Shown in pieces: positions 1-13,630 of a stretch of DNA of 64,000 bases. The DNA is taken from NCBI GenBank assembly GCA_003952965.2, contig CM025851.1, forward strand, positions 1,616,307 through 1,680,306, given 5' to 3'. The notes below the pieces were generated by a model. The model saw only the letters and a program-made list of their open reading frames with translations, did no database searches and had not been told where the DNA came from. Source of the DNA: Morella rubra (taxonomy: Eukaryota; Streptophyta; Magnoliopsida; Fagales; Myricaceae). Position 1 is the first letter of the stretch; every line of letters begins with the position of its first letter. The position numbers were made by a program, and so were the translations under genes.

Positions 1-2322
1 TTTATCCAATACTAGTAGCCACGTCAGGCAAGATACCTTACCTACGATTTAGAAGGACTAAGGAGGATCATCAAAGTTTTTCTATTGGGTGTTCCTAAAA
101 AGTGAGGATTTGAGGCTCATCCGCTCCTTTCAGGCCCACACCTCCGCCCAAAACTGGGCCTATCCGAAGGGAAAGCAAGGGTACCATTATAATGACATTA
201 AGACATTTATCCCAAAGACCCGTTTTAGCCCCGAATACATTTAAGGATTGAGACAAAACGAAAAAGCTATAAATTTACCTTCCTTCTTCTCTCTCTTCTC
301 ATTTTTCCTTCTCTAGGCCCAATCTTACAGTGTAACAGTGGCGAAACTTAAGTATTAAGAGTTAAGATGCTACTGCAAACGGGTCCAATACGTTATTCAA
401 TTAGCAGCAGCAGCAACGTTAGTCACTGGCACCTTATCGAGTATTTGGAAGGACCAAATCTTGTTTTCCCTTGTTTTACGCGGTACTACTAGCGACCAGC
501 CAATCGGTCGCAACCGTTTTGTTTTTTTCATGTTTGCGTCGGCTAACTGCTTGTCTTATCCGCGAGGTACCGATGCAAACTGCTCCAATATGCTATCCAA
601 TCAGCAGCAGTAGGCAGATAAGTCCATAAATTAGGAATCTTCCTTATGGTACGATTTTCCTATCAAACATCCATTGATTAGGTACGTTTTGTTGAGAGAG
701 ATAACGATAAATAATTAACGGAAAATTATTTTCTCTAGAAGAAAGTAAATATAGTGTAATTTTAATAATTATACGTATTGAAAAATAATCTCAAGATAAT
801 CAATCACACCAAGTCAGAATAACACAAGTAATTTTTTACATGAAAGACTTTCCCGGTGTGAGGAAAAAAAAATACGGGACCTAGTCTAGTCAATCTCCAC
901 TATAAACCAAATAATGGGTACACAAAGTCTTCTCGAGTCACACTAAAGGCTACAACTCAGATCTTCAAGATGATATCAATTTTGACAAATACAACGGAAA
1001 AACAACGTAGAGAAAATACAAACAATCCGCGGTTACTGTTCATATATACGAACCACTGTTTCGAGCTCAAAATCTGATCTTCACCGTTGATTATAGCCTC
1101 TTGTGTCGTGAACGTCTCCTCCAAATTTCAGCTCGATCGGACCACAGATAAAGCGGGATTTAGCTTTTGATGAAACTTGGGTGTGAAAGAGAAAAATTGT
1201 CTCTTTATTTTCTTTCTCTTCTTTTAATCCGTCGTACTTAAAGAACTCATCCTTAAAGTTATAAACTTGTAAGTTAAAACCCTAATGAATTTGAGCCTTA
1301 TTAAAGACTCCATTGGACTTTCCTTCACATGGAAGGATTAAACCTAACATTTTTGTGAAGGACAGTATAGGGCAGGTGGAATGTTCACTCCACAGGCCCA
1401 CGATTTTGTTCCCCCTACTCTTAGAAAAACTGGGCCGATCATGAATTTCGGAGGGTAAGAGGTTTTTAGTTTACTTTAGAATATCAATTTCACCGTCAAA
1501 TACTCCTCCTTCGGAGGAAGTTTTATTAACTCTTGTTCACTGCCTTAATCTTCAACTTTGAAAAAATGACCCAATTTACAAAATTTATTCTTTGGAACAG
1601 TCTACCTGCATGATTGATCCATATTTCTTACGTTCTGTCACTGAATAATGTGGGCTGTCTAGTTTTGATTTACAGAAAGTATAACAGGTGTTTCATTTTC
1701 CAAATTAATCAAGCATTGACATTAAGTACCAATAGTCGCATTAAAACACAGCTTTAGAATTAAAGCTCTACTAGGGGTTCTTAAAATAGGATTTTTTTTT
1801 TCTATAGTTTCCTCTGCTTAAATTTTTTGTATGTTTGGCCAAACTTGATTTTTTTGCCTTCTCAAGGAGCTAGGAAGGACCAAAAAAGTGTATTTGGAAC
1901 CCAGTTTCTTTTTCAGACTGGTAAAACAAATAATGAAGGCCTGCAATAAGACAATTCCATGGTAATTAATGGTATATATCCTTCTGTGTTGTATGGACAC
2001 AGTTGTGTTAAGAGCGGCTCGAGGAGAAAAGGGTGGTTTTGAACCATGACACAGGGACGTCATGCGTCAATCAGCCTAAGAAAACTAAGTCCATATAACA
2101 ATTAGCAGAAGAAACTTAAGTAGAATAGTAGAGCATTATATAATTCGAATTATGGAACAAACAGTTTGGTACACTTCCCTGCACTACTGTAGAACTAGAG
2201 CAAAAGCTTAAATTACTACCACTTCTCTCCTTGTTTGATTCGACCTGCTTTCCTCTCTGCACATTCCTTCTAAGCCTTTGCTCTGATTATTTACCCAATA
2301 CAAGTGTCATAGAATTATAACA
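1..2322. other. Spacer downstream of subtilase copy A
   Basis: No gene is recognised. The first 660 bases are shared with copy B. They contain an internal imperfect repeat: the block around 370-420, with AGCAGCAGC and a GGTCCAATACG-like core, recurs around 570-620. The first 90 bases also have a third, diverged copy at 38160-38250. Bases 665-1345 have no counterpart in copy B, so one copy gained or lost DNA there. Bases 1818-2063 hold an open frame that is simply shared 3' flank. Confidence 0.6.
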
Positions 2323-5373
<3,051 letters not shown>

Positions 5374-6301
5374 CTGTTAAAGGAGGCACATATATAGATT
5401 TGACAAGTTACAAAATCTGAGCTGATTGGAATACCTAACGTTATCTATAGCAATGAATGAGCAATGGGCAATTGAGATAGGCGGATGCGGAAAATTGGAC
5501 CTCGTAGACATATATATGCCACATTTTTTCAGCATGTAGAAATCAGTCAAAAGTTCTTAATTTTGATTACCTATGCATGCCGTTTTGCCCTTCAGAATTT
5601 TCATTAATACTAGGCCTTTTTTGGAGGTACTTGCATTCTAGAGGTTAACGTCATTTTTTGCCCTTGCAGTACTGTTAATTGAATCATATTGCACTGCTAC
5701 TTTTAAAGCTACTTTTTTGTGGTTTTCAATTTAGGTTAAATCCTAATTGCACGAGTGTCCATCAAAATATTTTGGAGGCCAAGGAAGGAGGGCAATCAAT
5801 AGTGAGTGGATCTCTTTTTGCCCTTAAGAGAACAGTTGGCCCAACTCAATAAATACCCACAAGTAACACAATTTAACGTAAGTTCCAGTCGTGGGCTACG
5901 GGCATGCTATATCTAATGGTTAAGTCTAGGTAAATGCATTGATCTTTATAGGGATGTAAGCTAAGCACTGAATGTTCAGATTATTAGGGCAGCTATCATA
6001 AGTAATGGGCCGTTAGGACATATGAAAGTTCAGGAGGTTTTGGGGTTATCATTACACGGGTAGAACAGATATTAAATATGCATCAAACCTGCATGTAACT
6101 TGCATTTCCAATATCATCTCAAACTCAAACAGAGAAAAATGGTCCGACATTGGATGTTTGCCAGCAAGAGCGAAATTGATGGATAGCGAAATGCTAACTA
6201 ACTTCTCTACTCGCAACATTGGATGCTAACTAACTTCTCTACTCGCAGCTAAATTTTAGTTGAATTTTACCAGCTTTTTTTTTTGTTCTTTTTTTAACAA
6301 A
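5374..6301. other. Subtilase copy A upstream remnant and deletion junction
   Basis: No gene. Bases 5460-5826 follow copy B 35190-35560, then jump to copy B 37583 at a short CTT microhomology in the context GCCCTT|AAGAGAAC. This removed the DNA that in copy B holds subtilase exons 1-2. At 6193-6246 a 32-bp unit starting GCTAACTAACTTC is tandemly duplicated; copy B has it once. Confidence 0.75.
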
Positions 6302-6666
6302 ACAGACAGTGTCGTTCATCTGTAGGAGTTTTGAACCCCTCCCCATTGAAAACATGACCCAAGTGTCCCCCGTAAGCTGTGCATGTAATCTCTATTCTCT
6401 CCCATCTGGATCAGGAGTCCTAGTGATGGCTCCAGGGAAACCCTCGTAGAAAGCAGGCCAATCGCAGCCAGAGTTAAATTTGGTAGTGGAATTAAAAGTG
6501 GTGTTCCACAACCAGCGCAGTTGTAGATCCCTTCTTCAAAGAACTTATCATATTCTGCAATGCCTCTCAGCTCTATCCCCTTCTGGCGAAGAATCCGAAA
6601 TTGCTCGGGAGAGAGAACAACCATCCACTCCTCCTCTGCTTTCTGGGCCGAACCTGGTGCAGCCAT
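6302..6666 (-). pseudogene. Methionine sulfoxide reductase B (MsrB) retropseudogene
   Basis: Read on the minus strand from 6666, the first 55 or so codons match the start of plant cytosolic MsrB, with the conserved segments SPEQFRILRQKG, YDKFFEEG and YNCAGCGTPL (one zinc CxxC). After that the frame shifts. The continuation is still legible in other frames as WPAFYEG, PDPDG, GGHLGHVF and PTDERHC. No intron interrupts the homology, and the coding match ends at RHC followed by an A-rich stretch (6265-6300 on the complement), as expected of a processed copy. MsrB normally reduces methionine-R-sulfoxide; this copy lacks a continuous frame and the C-terminus, so it is dead. It sits directly downstream of a BURP gene fragment on the same strand, in a block absent from copy B. 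Confidence 0.85.
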
Positions 6667-6769
6667 TCTCAGTTCTCACTAACTCTCCTACTATGATCTT
6701 CACGAATGTTTTAATAACTGAAACACAGCGATCCTATTGAGAAGACCATAGTAAGATATTTGGAAGGCC

Positions 6770-7311
6770 AAACCTGAAAACTTCAATTAAAATTGGGAAG
6801 GCCATAGCTAGAGAACCCCGATCCTATTGAAAACGTTTGAATCCCCATTGTCGTTGTTCCCGCAGCTGCCGAATCTCTGGTCACCTGTGTTTACATCCCC
6901 ATTGGAGAAGAACAAGTGAGCCCGACGTAATTGGTGAAGTTTCTGTTCAAGTACCCGACAGCTCAAGTCTCTGTTGTGCTTCTCCAAACTCGGGGAAAAA
7001 TTTGGGGAAACAGAGCAGGTTCGCCGTTGAGCAGGTGCGAGGAGAGAGCATTCTATGAATGCGAAATGGGTTCCTGATCTCTTTGTTCCAATAACGAATC
7101 AGATAGACTTTCGAGGTAAATGGGTTCTCTGCCGCTTGAGAGGCGCCGGCGCCGGCGGAGGCAACCTGCATTGACACAAAACGAAGACATGGGTGAGATT
7201 GGGAGTCGTAGAAACGGAGTTCGAGCTCCAACAAAATGCAAAACACCAACTGAGACGCAGAGTGCTTACAGCAAGAGATGAGAAAAAGATAAAGAGGAAG
7301 AGAGCAGTCAT
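6770..7311 (-). pseudogene. BURP / polygalacturonase non-catalytic subunit (PG1-beta) 5' fragment
   Basis: Exon 1 (7270-7311) encodes a hydrophobic start, MTALFLFIFFSSLA, ending at a GTAAG donor. Exon 2 begins at 7165 after TGCAG in the same phase. It reads ENPFTSKVYLIRYWNKEIRN and then CSTANLLCFP, the hallmark N-terminal region of plant PG1-beta (AroGP) proteins. The frame breaks soon after, but FTNYV- and FSSYG-like remnants of the family's Phe/Tyr repeats follow in another frame down to about 6780. The repeat array and the C-terminal BURP domain are absent. The intron is kept, so this fragment is a DNA-level copy rather than a cDNA copy. Family members are secreted cell-wall proteins. The combination with MsrB suggests gene-fragment capture, which is my inference. 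Confidence 0.75.
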
Positions 7312-8647
7312 GGGTCTGAGTTTTTTTTGTGCTCTATCTATTTTGTTTTCTTAAGCAGAAGAGGGGAGTGAGCATGTTTGTGGGTTTGTTAAGCTGTAGT
7401 CGGAAGAAATTGGGTAACAAAATCAAGCTGGCTGCTGACCTAGACGAGGGTAACACATGGCAGATTTTTATTGGGAGTAACGTGCCCATTTTTTTGACAT
7501 ATTAGCACCTGCTGTCAGGGAGTTAACGTCTTTGATAATGCATAATGGAGGGACCTATATTTACAAAAGGGTGACCTCAGGATTAATTTGTCGATTGATT
7601 TGTCTAAAGGTCATACACAGGGATTTACTGTGCAATTAAGTTTTTTTTTTTTTTTCGCGCTAGACCTGACACTTACACCTGCCCTTAACTTTAGTACTAA
7701 GGCTGTTAGCCCTGTATAGGACGATTTGAAATGGTTTCATTGGCCCACCATTAGGCCCAATATAGCCTACAAATGGACTGGACTTATATCGAAATACGTC
7801 CTAGCCTGATAACGGGGATACTTTTGTGCACGAGTTTCCGCCCTAGCCCCTTGGTTTCCCTGCGTTAACAACCCGGAGGCTGGAATGGTTTGAAAATTCA
7901 TGCATTGAAGAACAACAGGCACCCTAAGTCTTCCAACTGATCTTTGCGAGGTTTTTTCTTTTTTACCCTTTTCCACTCTTTTTTTTTTTAAATTTAAATT
8001 TCCCGATGGGGACGAAGTCATAATTTGTGTTGACATAAGAACAATGTGTATTTTGAACCTTCCAACTTCAAGATTGACTCCTTTTCCACGTGGAAGGCCA
8101 CTTTATGTGCAGTTTCGTCATCTTTTCCGTTTCTTTTTTATTGGCTTTGAAAATTTGGCTTCGGTCTCTTTCATTTTCCTTTGAGCAATGCTTGATGTCT
8201 TTCCTGAGTTCTTCTGAAAAGAATTCAACGGCTCAAGATTAATTTTAGAAGTGAATCCTACACACCCAGAGATCCTGAGCTGTTGGATTCTTTCCAGAAG
8301 AACTTGGAAAGAATTCAAGAAGGACACCAAATATTTATGTTTTCCCTTGATCTTTCCTTGCAAAATTTCTGAGTCGGAAGTTGTCCGATCCTACGATCAC
8401 TTCAAAAATAAACCGATCCACCGGCCTTTTGTTTTGTTTTTTCTCCCCCTGTTTTCTTCTCAAGCAAAACAGACAAGAGAAAGAAAAATGCACATTGAAA
8501 AGAAGCCACTTCTAATGGGCAACGTTCTTTTCCTTCGAGCCATTTAATTAACAAGTGGATCGTCAAAACTTTGCGGTCAATACCGAAATTGACAATGCTT
8601 GTTTTTTGTTCAGCCAGGTTTGCCGAGGTATAGGGAGTGTATAACCA
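7312..8647. other. Spacer upstream of RABA2-like copy A
   Basis: Bases 7312-7650 lie upstream of the BURP fragment and have no match in copy B. A T-rich run at about 7641-7655 marks the return of homology. From about 7660 on, the sequence parallels copy B 38740-39418, including the pyrimidine-rich stretches and the Rab 5' region. A 130-bp piece at about 8180-8310 is present here but missing from copy B. No gene is seen. Confidence 0.6.
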
Positions 8648-10195
8648 ATGGGGTGCAAAGTGGATCGTGAGTATGATTATCTCTTCAAGATCGTATTGAT
8701 CGGGGACTCGTGTGTTGGAAAATCCAACATTCTATCGAGGTTTACGCGAAACGAGTTCTTCTTGGAGTCTAAGTCCACTATCGGTGTTGAATTTGTACCT
8801 AGGATATGACAGGTTGGGTTGTAATTCCTACCTTGGAAATGCGGTCAATGATTCGCTTCTTTGCCAGTGCTTCCTTTTTAAATGGTCCTCTACAGTCAAT
8901 ATCTTTTAACTTTGAACATGGCTGTTGATATTACAAGACTTATTCTTTTGTAGATTATATTACTGTACGTTGTTATTTGTTGCGTCACTGGTAGGATAGG
9001 ATGACCCAGGCGACATTTTTCCTCTCCCTTACTAGCATGCCTGTATCGGCAGGGCCTGGGCCTCTGGCCAGGCCCATATTTACTGCTTTGTTTGGCTTGA
9101 TGCAAGTTTGCCTGTACTATTAGTCAGCTGGACACTCACCCAGAAGGGCACTATGCTTCTTGCTTGGATTTTATATACTTATTAGATCGGGTTGTCGTTT
9201 TTTTCTGTACCATTTCAATAGTTAAAGCATAAAAGTTATGTTGTACTTTTTTCATTTAAGAAACTGATGCAATGCTTCTACTGTGGCCATGCGTAAATTT
9301 TTTTCACGGCAATTTTGACGACAGCTAGAGGTTGAATGCAATCTTTATTTTTTCCCCCCTTTCACATGGATACTTGAACGCACGGACTCATTTCTCAGAG
9401 ACAGTGGAAAAATAGATATCTGCTTGTAATATTTGAAATTTTTAGTCTATTTTTTCACCTTTTCACCAGAAATATATGTCTGCTTGTATTTGCAGTCCCT
9501 TCGAATCAATAATGTTCATCTTGATACAGGTAGAGGGGAAGACAGTCAAGGCACAAATATGGGACACAGCTGGTCAAGAGAGGTACCGAGCCATCACCAG
9601 TGCGTATTACAGAGGTGCTGTAGGTTTGCTATTGTTTTATGACATAACCAAGAGGCAAACATTCGACAATATGCACAGGTGGATCCGTGAACTGAGGAAC
9701 CATGCAGACTCCAACATTGTCATCATGATGGCTGGGAACAAGGCTGATCTGAATCATCTCAGATCAGTCCCAGCGAAAGACGCTCAAATCTTGGCTGAGA
9801 AGGAAGGTCTCTCTTTCTTTGAGACTTCAGCATTGGAGTCGCTCAATGTCGAGAAGGCATTCGAGTCAGTTTTGTTGGATATTTACCACATAATAAGCAA
9901 GAAGGCACTCGCAGCACATGAGGCAGGTTCCTCCACTGGGCTTCCTCACGGCACCACGAGTAATGTTTCGAATCTCTCAAAGGAGCAGCTTGTTGCAATA
10001 GCAATGGACTTGGTATTTCTCCAAGGAGGGAAAGCAGGAAGCACGAATGCATTGGCCATTTGGTTCTTTCTTGACAGCCATGAGGGATACTTTGAACGTG
10101 CTCTCATATCTTTTCTCCAAGGAGGTCATGTGAGAACCTGCAGGTCTCTCTATTTTGTAAGAAACATAGTTGAAATTAGTGAAGCTGATTGTTAG
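8648..10195 (+). pseudogene. RABA2/Rab11C-type small GTPase pseudogene, copy A
   Basis: Exon 1 (8648-8812) begins [20 protein letters not shown] and carries the P-loop GDSCVGKS and the switch I region STIGVEF. Codon 54 is TGA (8807-8809), where copy B has TTA. Exon 2 (from 9530) reads on with [16 protein letters not shown] and ETSAL. At the 3' end a deletion of about 13 nt relative to copy B shifts the frame, so the double-cysteine prenylation motif is lost and the frame runs on to 10195. The intron (8813-9529) splits the gene at the site typical of this family. A premature stop before the G3 motif plus loss of the membrane anchor makes this a pseudogene; it may still be transcribed. Confidence 0.9.
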
Positions 10196-11160
10196 CATTC
10201 TGTTCTTTTGACACCGGATCGAGTGTCCAAGGGCAGCACAAATATGGTTTTATTTTGGAGTTTGGAGTTTGGGAACCTAATAATAAAGTGTCAGAAAGTT
10301 GGAAGCCTACAATTTTTGGAAACTTTCGAAATCAAAACTCTTCACTTAAAGAGTACTGAGCGTTTTTGTCCTTGCTCGTATCGCTTTGGTGAATTCTTTT
10401 GGATGATGAACTTACCTGCCCTTGGTCGTGTTATGCCATTGGTGTTCCCTGATGCTTCTAAAGGTGATAGTAGCTTAGGAATTTTTCTCTTCATTTTGGT
10501 GTATGAACTGACTAGCGCACTAAAAATGAAAGTCCTATGAAGAATGCAACATGTACGAGATTCTGATGTCAAGCATCCGATAACTATGTATAAACTAAAC
10601 GAATAAGGAAAGGATGAAGCACCGCAACAGGTGACTGACAGCTACGATGCAAAGTGCTTCAGGAATATGTGTCTAACGTTGGAAATGGAGTCAAACTAGA
10701 GATAAAAAAAAATTCCGAATAAAGTTGGCCAGCTTTTTCCGTGCTTCACGATAAATATCCACTCTTCAGCGTCACTTTGAATATATGCTCTAACTTACAG
10801 TGACAAAGCCTAAAATATTCTTTTAAAATATTCTTTTAAGTGCTTGATTTAAATGATGGAGTTAATTTGAGTTTTCGGGATTTGCTGTTATACTACCAAC
10901 AATTTAGGAGTCTCTTAGTGGGCTATATATCATTTAATCTAAAAACTTAAACTTATAAATTTGGGTCAACTATGTTATATTACTTACCTATATTTTCTCC
11001 ACCCAGTCAAAGACAATGAAGAAGCTAAGGGAGCTGGGATCATGGTCCCCAGATCCTTCAAAAAATCAGCAAAAAAACCTCAACAAAAATACATTTTTTT
11101 CAGATTTTTTATTGAATTTTTGCATTTTATTTGAAAGTGGAAGTACGTACTACCACATTA
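10196..11160. other. 3' flank of Rab copy A
   Basis: Conserved with copy B (about 40787-42310). It contains the presumptive Rab 3' untranslated region. Copy B carries two small insertions here (41740-41860 and about 41917-42130) that copy A lacks, so copy A preserves the empty sites. No gene is seen; the open frames at 10208-10572 are non-coding matches in the 3' flank. Confidence 0.6.
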
Positions 11161-11191
11161 ACGAAAGAGACGAATCTCCCAGCTATAAAGC

Positions 11192-11332
11192 GAACTTGTT
11201 GGGCTCTCTGAAGAAGTTCCTTGGTTGACGGATCTTTTTGATCCCCCTTGAGCTTCTTCGGTTTTCTTTCTTTGTTTTCCTTGTAATATTGTTGTTTCGT
11301 TTATTTCGTTATATTTAAAAAAAAAAAAAAAA
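11192..11332 (+). mobile_element. Short poly(A)-tailed retroposon insertion
   Basis: A segment of about 141 bp ends in a run of about 17 A and is flanked by a 31-bp direct repeat at 11161-11191 and 11333-11363 (ACGAAAG.GACGAATC...), with one mismatch. Copy B has a single copy of the flank, so the insertion is specific to copy A. The body resembles the 3' end of a plant LINE, T-rich with TTGTAATATTGTTGTTTCG before the tail. It is probably a 5'-truncated LINE or a SINE; there is no coding sequence. Confidence 0.7.
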
Positions 11333-11507
11333 ACGAAAGTGACGAATCTCCCAGCTATAAAGCAGCAGTTGAAAGCAAGAACATTACTCACTCATAGTAC
11401 TCTCCTTTCAGTAGCCTATTGTGAACTTTGGCTATCTGCTGCATATTTTAGTTAGCTAGTACCGTATCTTTCCTCAGCAAAGATGGAGCCAGAAATGGAG
11501 AAGAAAA

Positions 11508-11860
11508 TGTTGGGGTCCACACCCATAAGATAGACTTGGAATAGAAGTAGACTTTGAGTAGAAGTCTACTTGGTCTCCACTTCAAGTTTATCTAGGTTTC
11601 TCTTAGGGTTTCTCTTTGTATCTTTTCCTATAAATAGTGGCTTATGTTATAGGAGAAGGAGTGTGCGTGAGAGTGCGTGAGCATTGGGCAGAGAGAGAGA
11701 GAAGAGAAGAGCGTGGTGTGACCATTGTATTGGGCGGGGAGAGTGATTTTCTTAAGCGTTCTTAATAAAATTGCTCTGGGGTGGACGTAGGCCGGATTGG
11801 GGCCGAACCACGTAAATTCTTGGTGTCCCTTCTTTAATTTTCGTGCCGCTTTTCCCAACA
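11508..11860 (+). repeat. 5' LTR of Copia element
   Basis: The LTR begins TGTTGGGGTCCACACCC and ends CTTTTCCCAACA, with 5-bp terminal inverted TGTTG/CAACA ends. A CTATAAATAG box at about 11630 is the likely promoter. A GAGA-type run lies at about 11691-11702. Confidence 0.93.
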
Positions 11861-12150
11861 AGTGGTATCAGAGCCTGGTTCGAGAGGCCGGAGTGGTTTT
11901 TCGGGGGAAAGCAGAGAAGGTCCGAAAATTAAAAGTGGTCCAATCAGAGATTGGAGGGCACCAGACTGTAGAGGAGGCCGAGACGAAGCCAGAGGTCGAA
12001 ACCTCGTCGCCGGAGGAGCCGGGACGCGCCGTCACGCGCCGATAGAATTGGATCCCGCCGTCCACGCGTCACACGCGCCCCCACGCGCCGAAGAGAGGTA
12101 GGGCGCGTGGTCCTCACTCGCCCCACGCACCGCACGCGCCAGCGCACAGT

Positions 12151-12280
12151 GTGCCACGTGTCTGCCACGTCAGCATCCACGTTGACACGTCAGCAGTGGG
12201 TCCAGTTGTGCCACGTCAGCATGCCACGTCATCCGCCACGTCAGCAGAAAAGTGCCACGTCAGTGTTGCCACGTCAGCGG
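12151..12280 (+). repeat. Cluster of GCCACGTCAGC-like repeats in the retroelement leader
   Basis: At least five exact CCACGTCAG units and several variants are crowded into 130 bp. On the complement each reads CTGACGTGG, which contains the ACGT core bound by plant bZIP factors (TGACGTGG type). The repeats sit between the primer-binding site and the gag start. The unit spacing is irregular, so this is not a strict tandem array and not a CRISPR. Confidence 0.75.
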
Positions 12281-12468
12281 AGAATATTCCAGAGAATCGG
12301 AATATTCCGGAATATTCCGATTTTGTTCCAGGGTGGTTTTTCAGCCGGTTCAGGGGCTTTTAGGCCGGTTTTCGAGCAGGTCAGACCGGTTCCTAAGGTT
12401 TTGGGCCATTCCGGATCCATTGGTGCAGTCAGAATTTCGAAATTCGGTCTCTATTAGTGGTAATTGAG

Positions 12469-12609
12469 ATGGCGGAGGGTATGGTTACCGGTATGATGAG
12501 GTTGTCTGCTACGAATTACATGAGTTGGAAGCCACGGATGGAGGATATCCTTTATGCAAAGGATATGTACGATCCATTGGAGAACGAGGTAAGAAACCAG
12601 AGGGATTGA
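12469..12609 (+). pseudogene. Truncated Copia gag start
   Basis: The reading frame opens MAEGMVTGMMRLSATNYMSW, a typical Copia gag N-terminus, continues through KPRMEDILYAKD and stops after 46 codons. Scraps resembling downstream gag (TDDSDFV) follow in another frame, then non-coding sequence. It is the only protein-coding trace in the element. It is too short to form capsids. Confidence 0.8.
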
Positions 12610-12998
12610 CGAGGCAAAGTGGAAGAAAGGGAAATCATCAGAAGCCTCAATGGTGACTGATGACTCCGACTTCGTGTAGCACGCGAAGGTGCTTGGTACC
12701 AGCCGGTGGAGATGCAAGAGCAGGGGGAGATACTGTTCTACATGGGTCCGGTGGTACAAGCAGGGGATGCGGGCACCCTAGGCGGGGGTGCAGGACACTC
12801 AGATGGGAGTGTGGTTGGTCGTCTGGTGACAAGGACGAGGTTGGAGTGCCAGTAGAAAAAGGATGCAAGGGGTGGTGAGCAAGGGGGAGCAACAGACACC
12901 AAAGTTGCAGGAAGGTTCTACTGATGGGAGCCCGGGATGCACTCAACCGAAAGATGTCAGGAACAGATTCTTCCCTTATGGGTATGGAGGGGGAGATT

Positions 12999-13353
12999 TG
13001 TTGGGGTCCACACCCATAAGATAGACTTGGAATAGAAGTAGACTTTGAGTAGAAGTCTACTTGGTCTCCACTTCAAGTTTATCTAGGTTTCTCTTAGGGT
13101 TTCTCTTTGTATCTTTTCCTATAAATAGTGGCTTATGTTATAGGAGAAGGTGTGCGTGAGAGTGCGTGAGCATTGGGCAGAGAGAGAGAGGAAGAGAAAG
13201 GAGGGTGGTGTGACCATTGTATTGGGCGGGGAGAGTGATTTTCTTAAACGTTCTTAATAAAATTGCTCTGGGGTGGACGTAGGCCGGATTGGGGCCGAAC
13301 CACGTAAATTCTCGGTGTCCCTTACTTTAATTTTCGTGCCGCTTTTCCCAACA
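12999..13353 (+). repeat. 3' LTR of Copia element
   Basis: Near-identical to the LTR at 11508. Visible differences include AGGAGTGTGCG versus AGGTGTGCG, small changes in the GA-rich run, CTTAAGCG versus CTTAAACG and TTCTTGG versus TTCTCGG. It is followed directly by the target duplication GAAAA. Confidence 0.93.
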
Positions 13354-13630
13354 GAAAAATAGTGACGAGAGAGTAGAAAGCGAAGGAGAAAAATGGGTTC
13401 ATGATTTGTCGGTGGATCATACAGGAAGCATTCCTCTCCGCGCTTCGACCGGTGTGGAAAGCCTCCTTCTTCATCATCAGTAAGTACTCGTGTGTACGTC
13501 GGTGTCTATTTGATATCATATATAACATTTGTTATTGTTGGCTTAGCTACAAAGGATCGATGCATGTTGCATGAACCACGTATACAGTGATCAGCTGAGA
13601 AAATATATAATTGGTCGGTGGGTGGATTAA

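Larger units (their letters stand above)
11508..13353 (+). mobile_element. Non-autonomous Copia-type LTR retrotransposon
   Basis: Two LTRs of about 354 bp (TGTTGGGG...CCCAACA) flank an internal region of 1138 bp. A 5-bp target duplication GAAAA lies at 11503-11507 and 13354-13358. Just inside the 5' LTR (11863-11875) is TGGTATCAGAGCC, the primer-binding site complementary to initiator Met-tRNA. A purine tract GGAGGGGGAGATT precedes the 3' LTR. The internal region keeps only a stub of Copia gag and no protease, integrase or reverse transcriptase, so the element would need enzymes supplied in trans. Copy B has the uninterrupted target, proving that the insertion followed the duplication. The LTRs differ at roughly ten sites plus small indels, by eye. 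Confidence 0.95.
11483..13479 (+). pseudogene. NPF5-type transporter exon 1, copy A, split by a Copia element
   Basis: Bases 11483-11507 (MEPEMEKK) continue at 13354-13479 after the retrotransposon. They encode the N-terminal segment of an NRT1/PTR (NPF5) transporter with WVHDLSVDHTGSIPLRAST, ending at a perfect GTAAGT donor. The GVWKAS codons are damaged by a 2-nt loss (GGTGTGG). No other exon follows, because the duplicated block ends just inside the first intron. The fragment is therefore dead three times over: insertion, frameshift and lack of downstream exons. The counterpart is 42520-42674 in copy B. Confidence 0.9.

Noticed and set aside
9476-9529. N-terminal extension MSACICSP... in front of Rab exon 2 (also 40241-40294)
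   Set aside because: It is intron read-through: a GATACAG acceptor precedes VEGK, and exon 1 supplies the proper N-terminus and P-loop.
12151-12280. CRISPR-like array
   Set aside because: Units are short, irregularly spaced and inside a plant LTR element.
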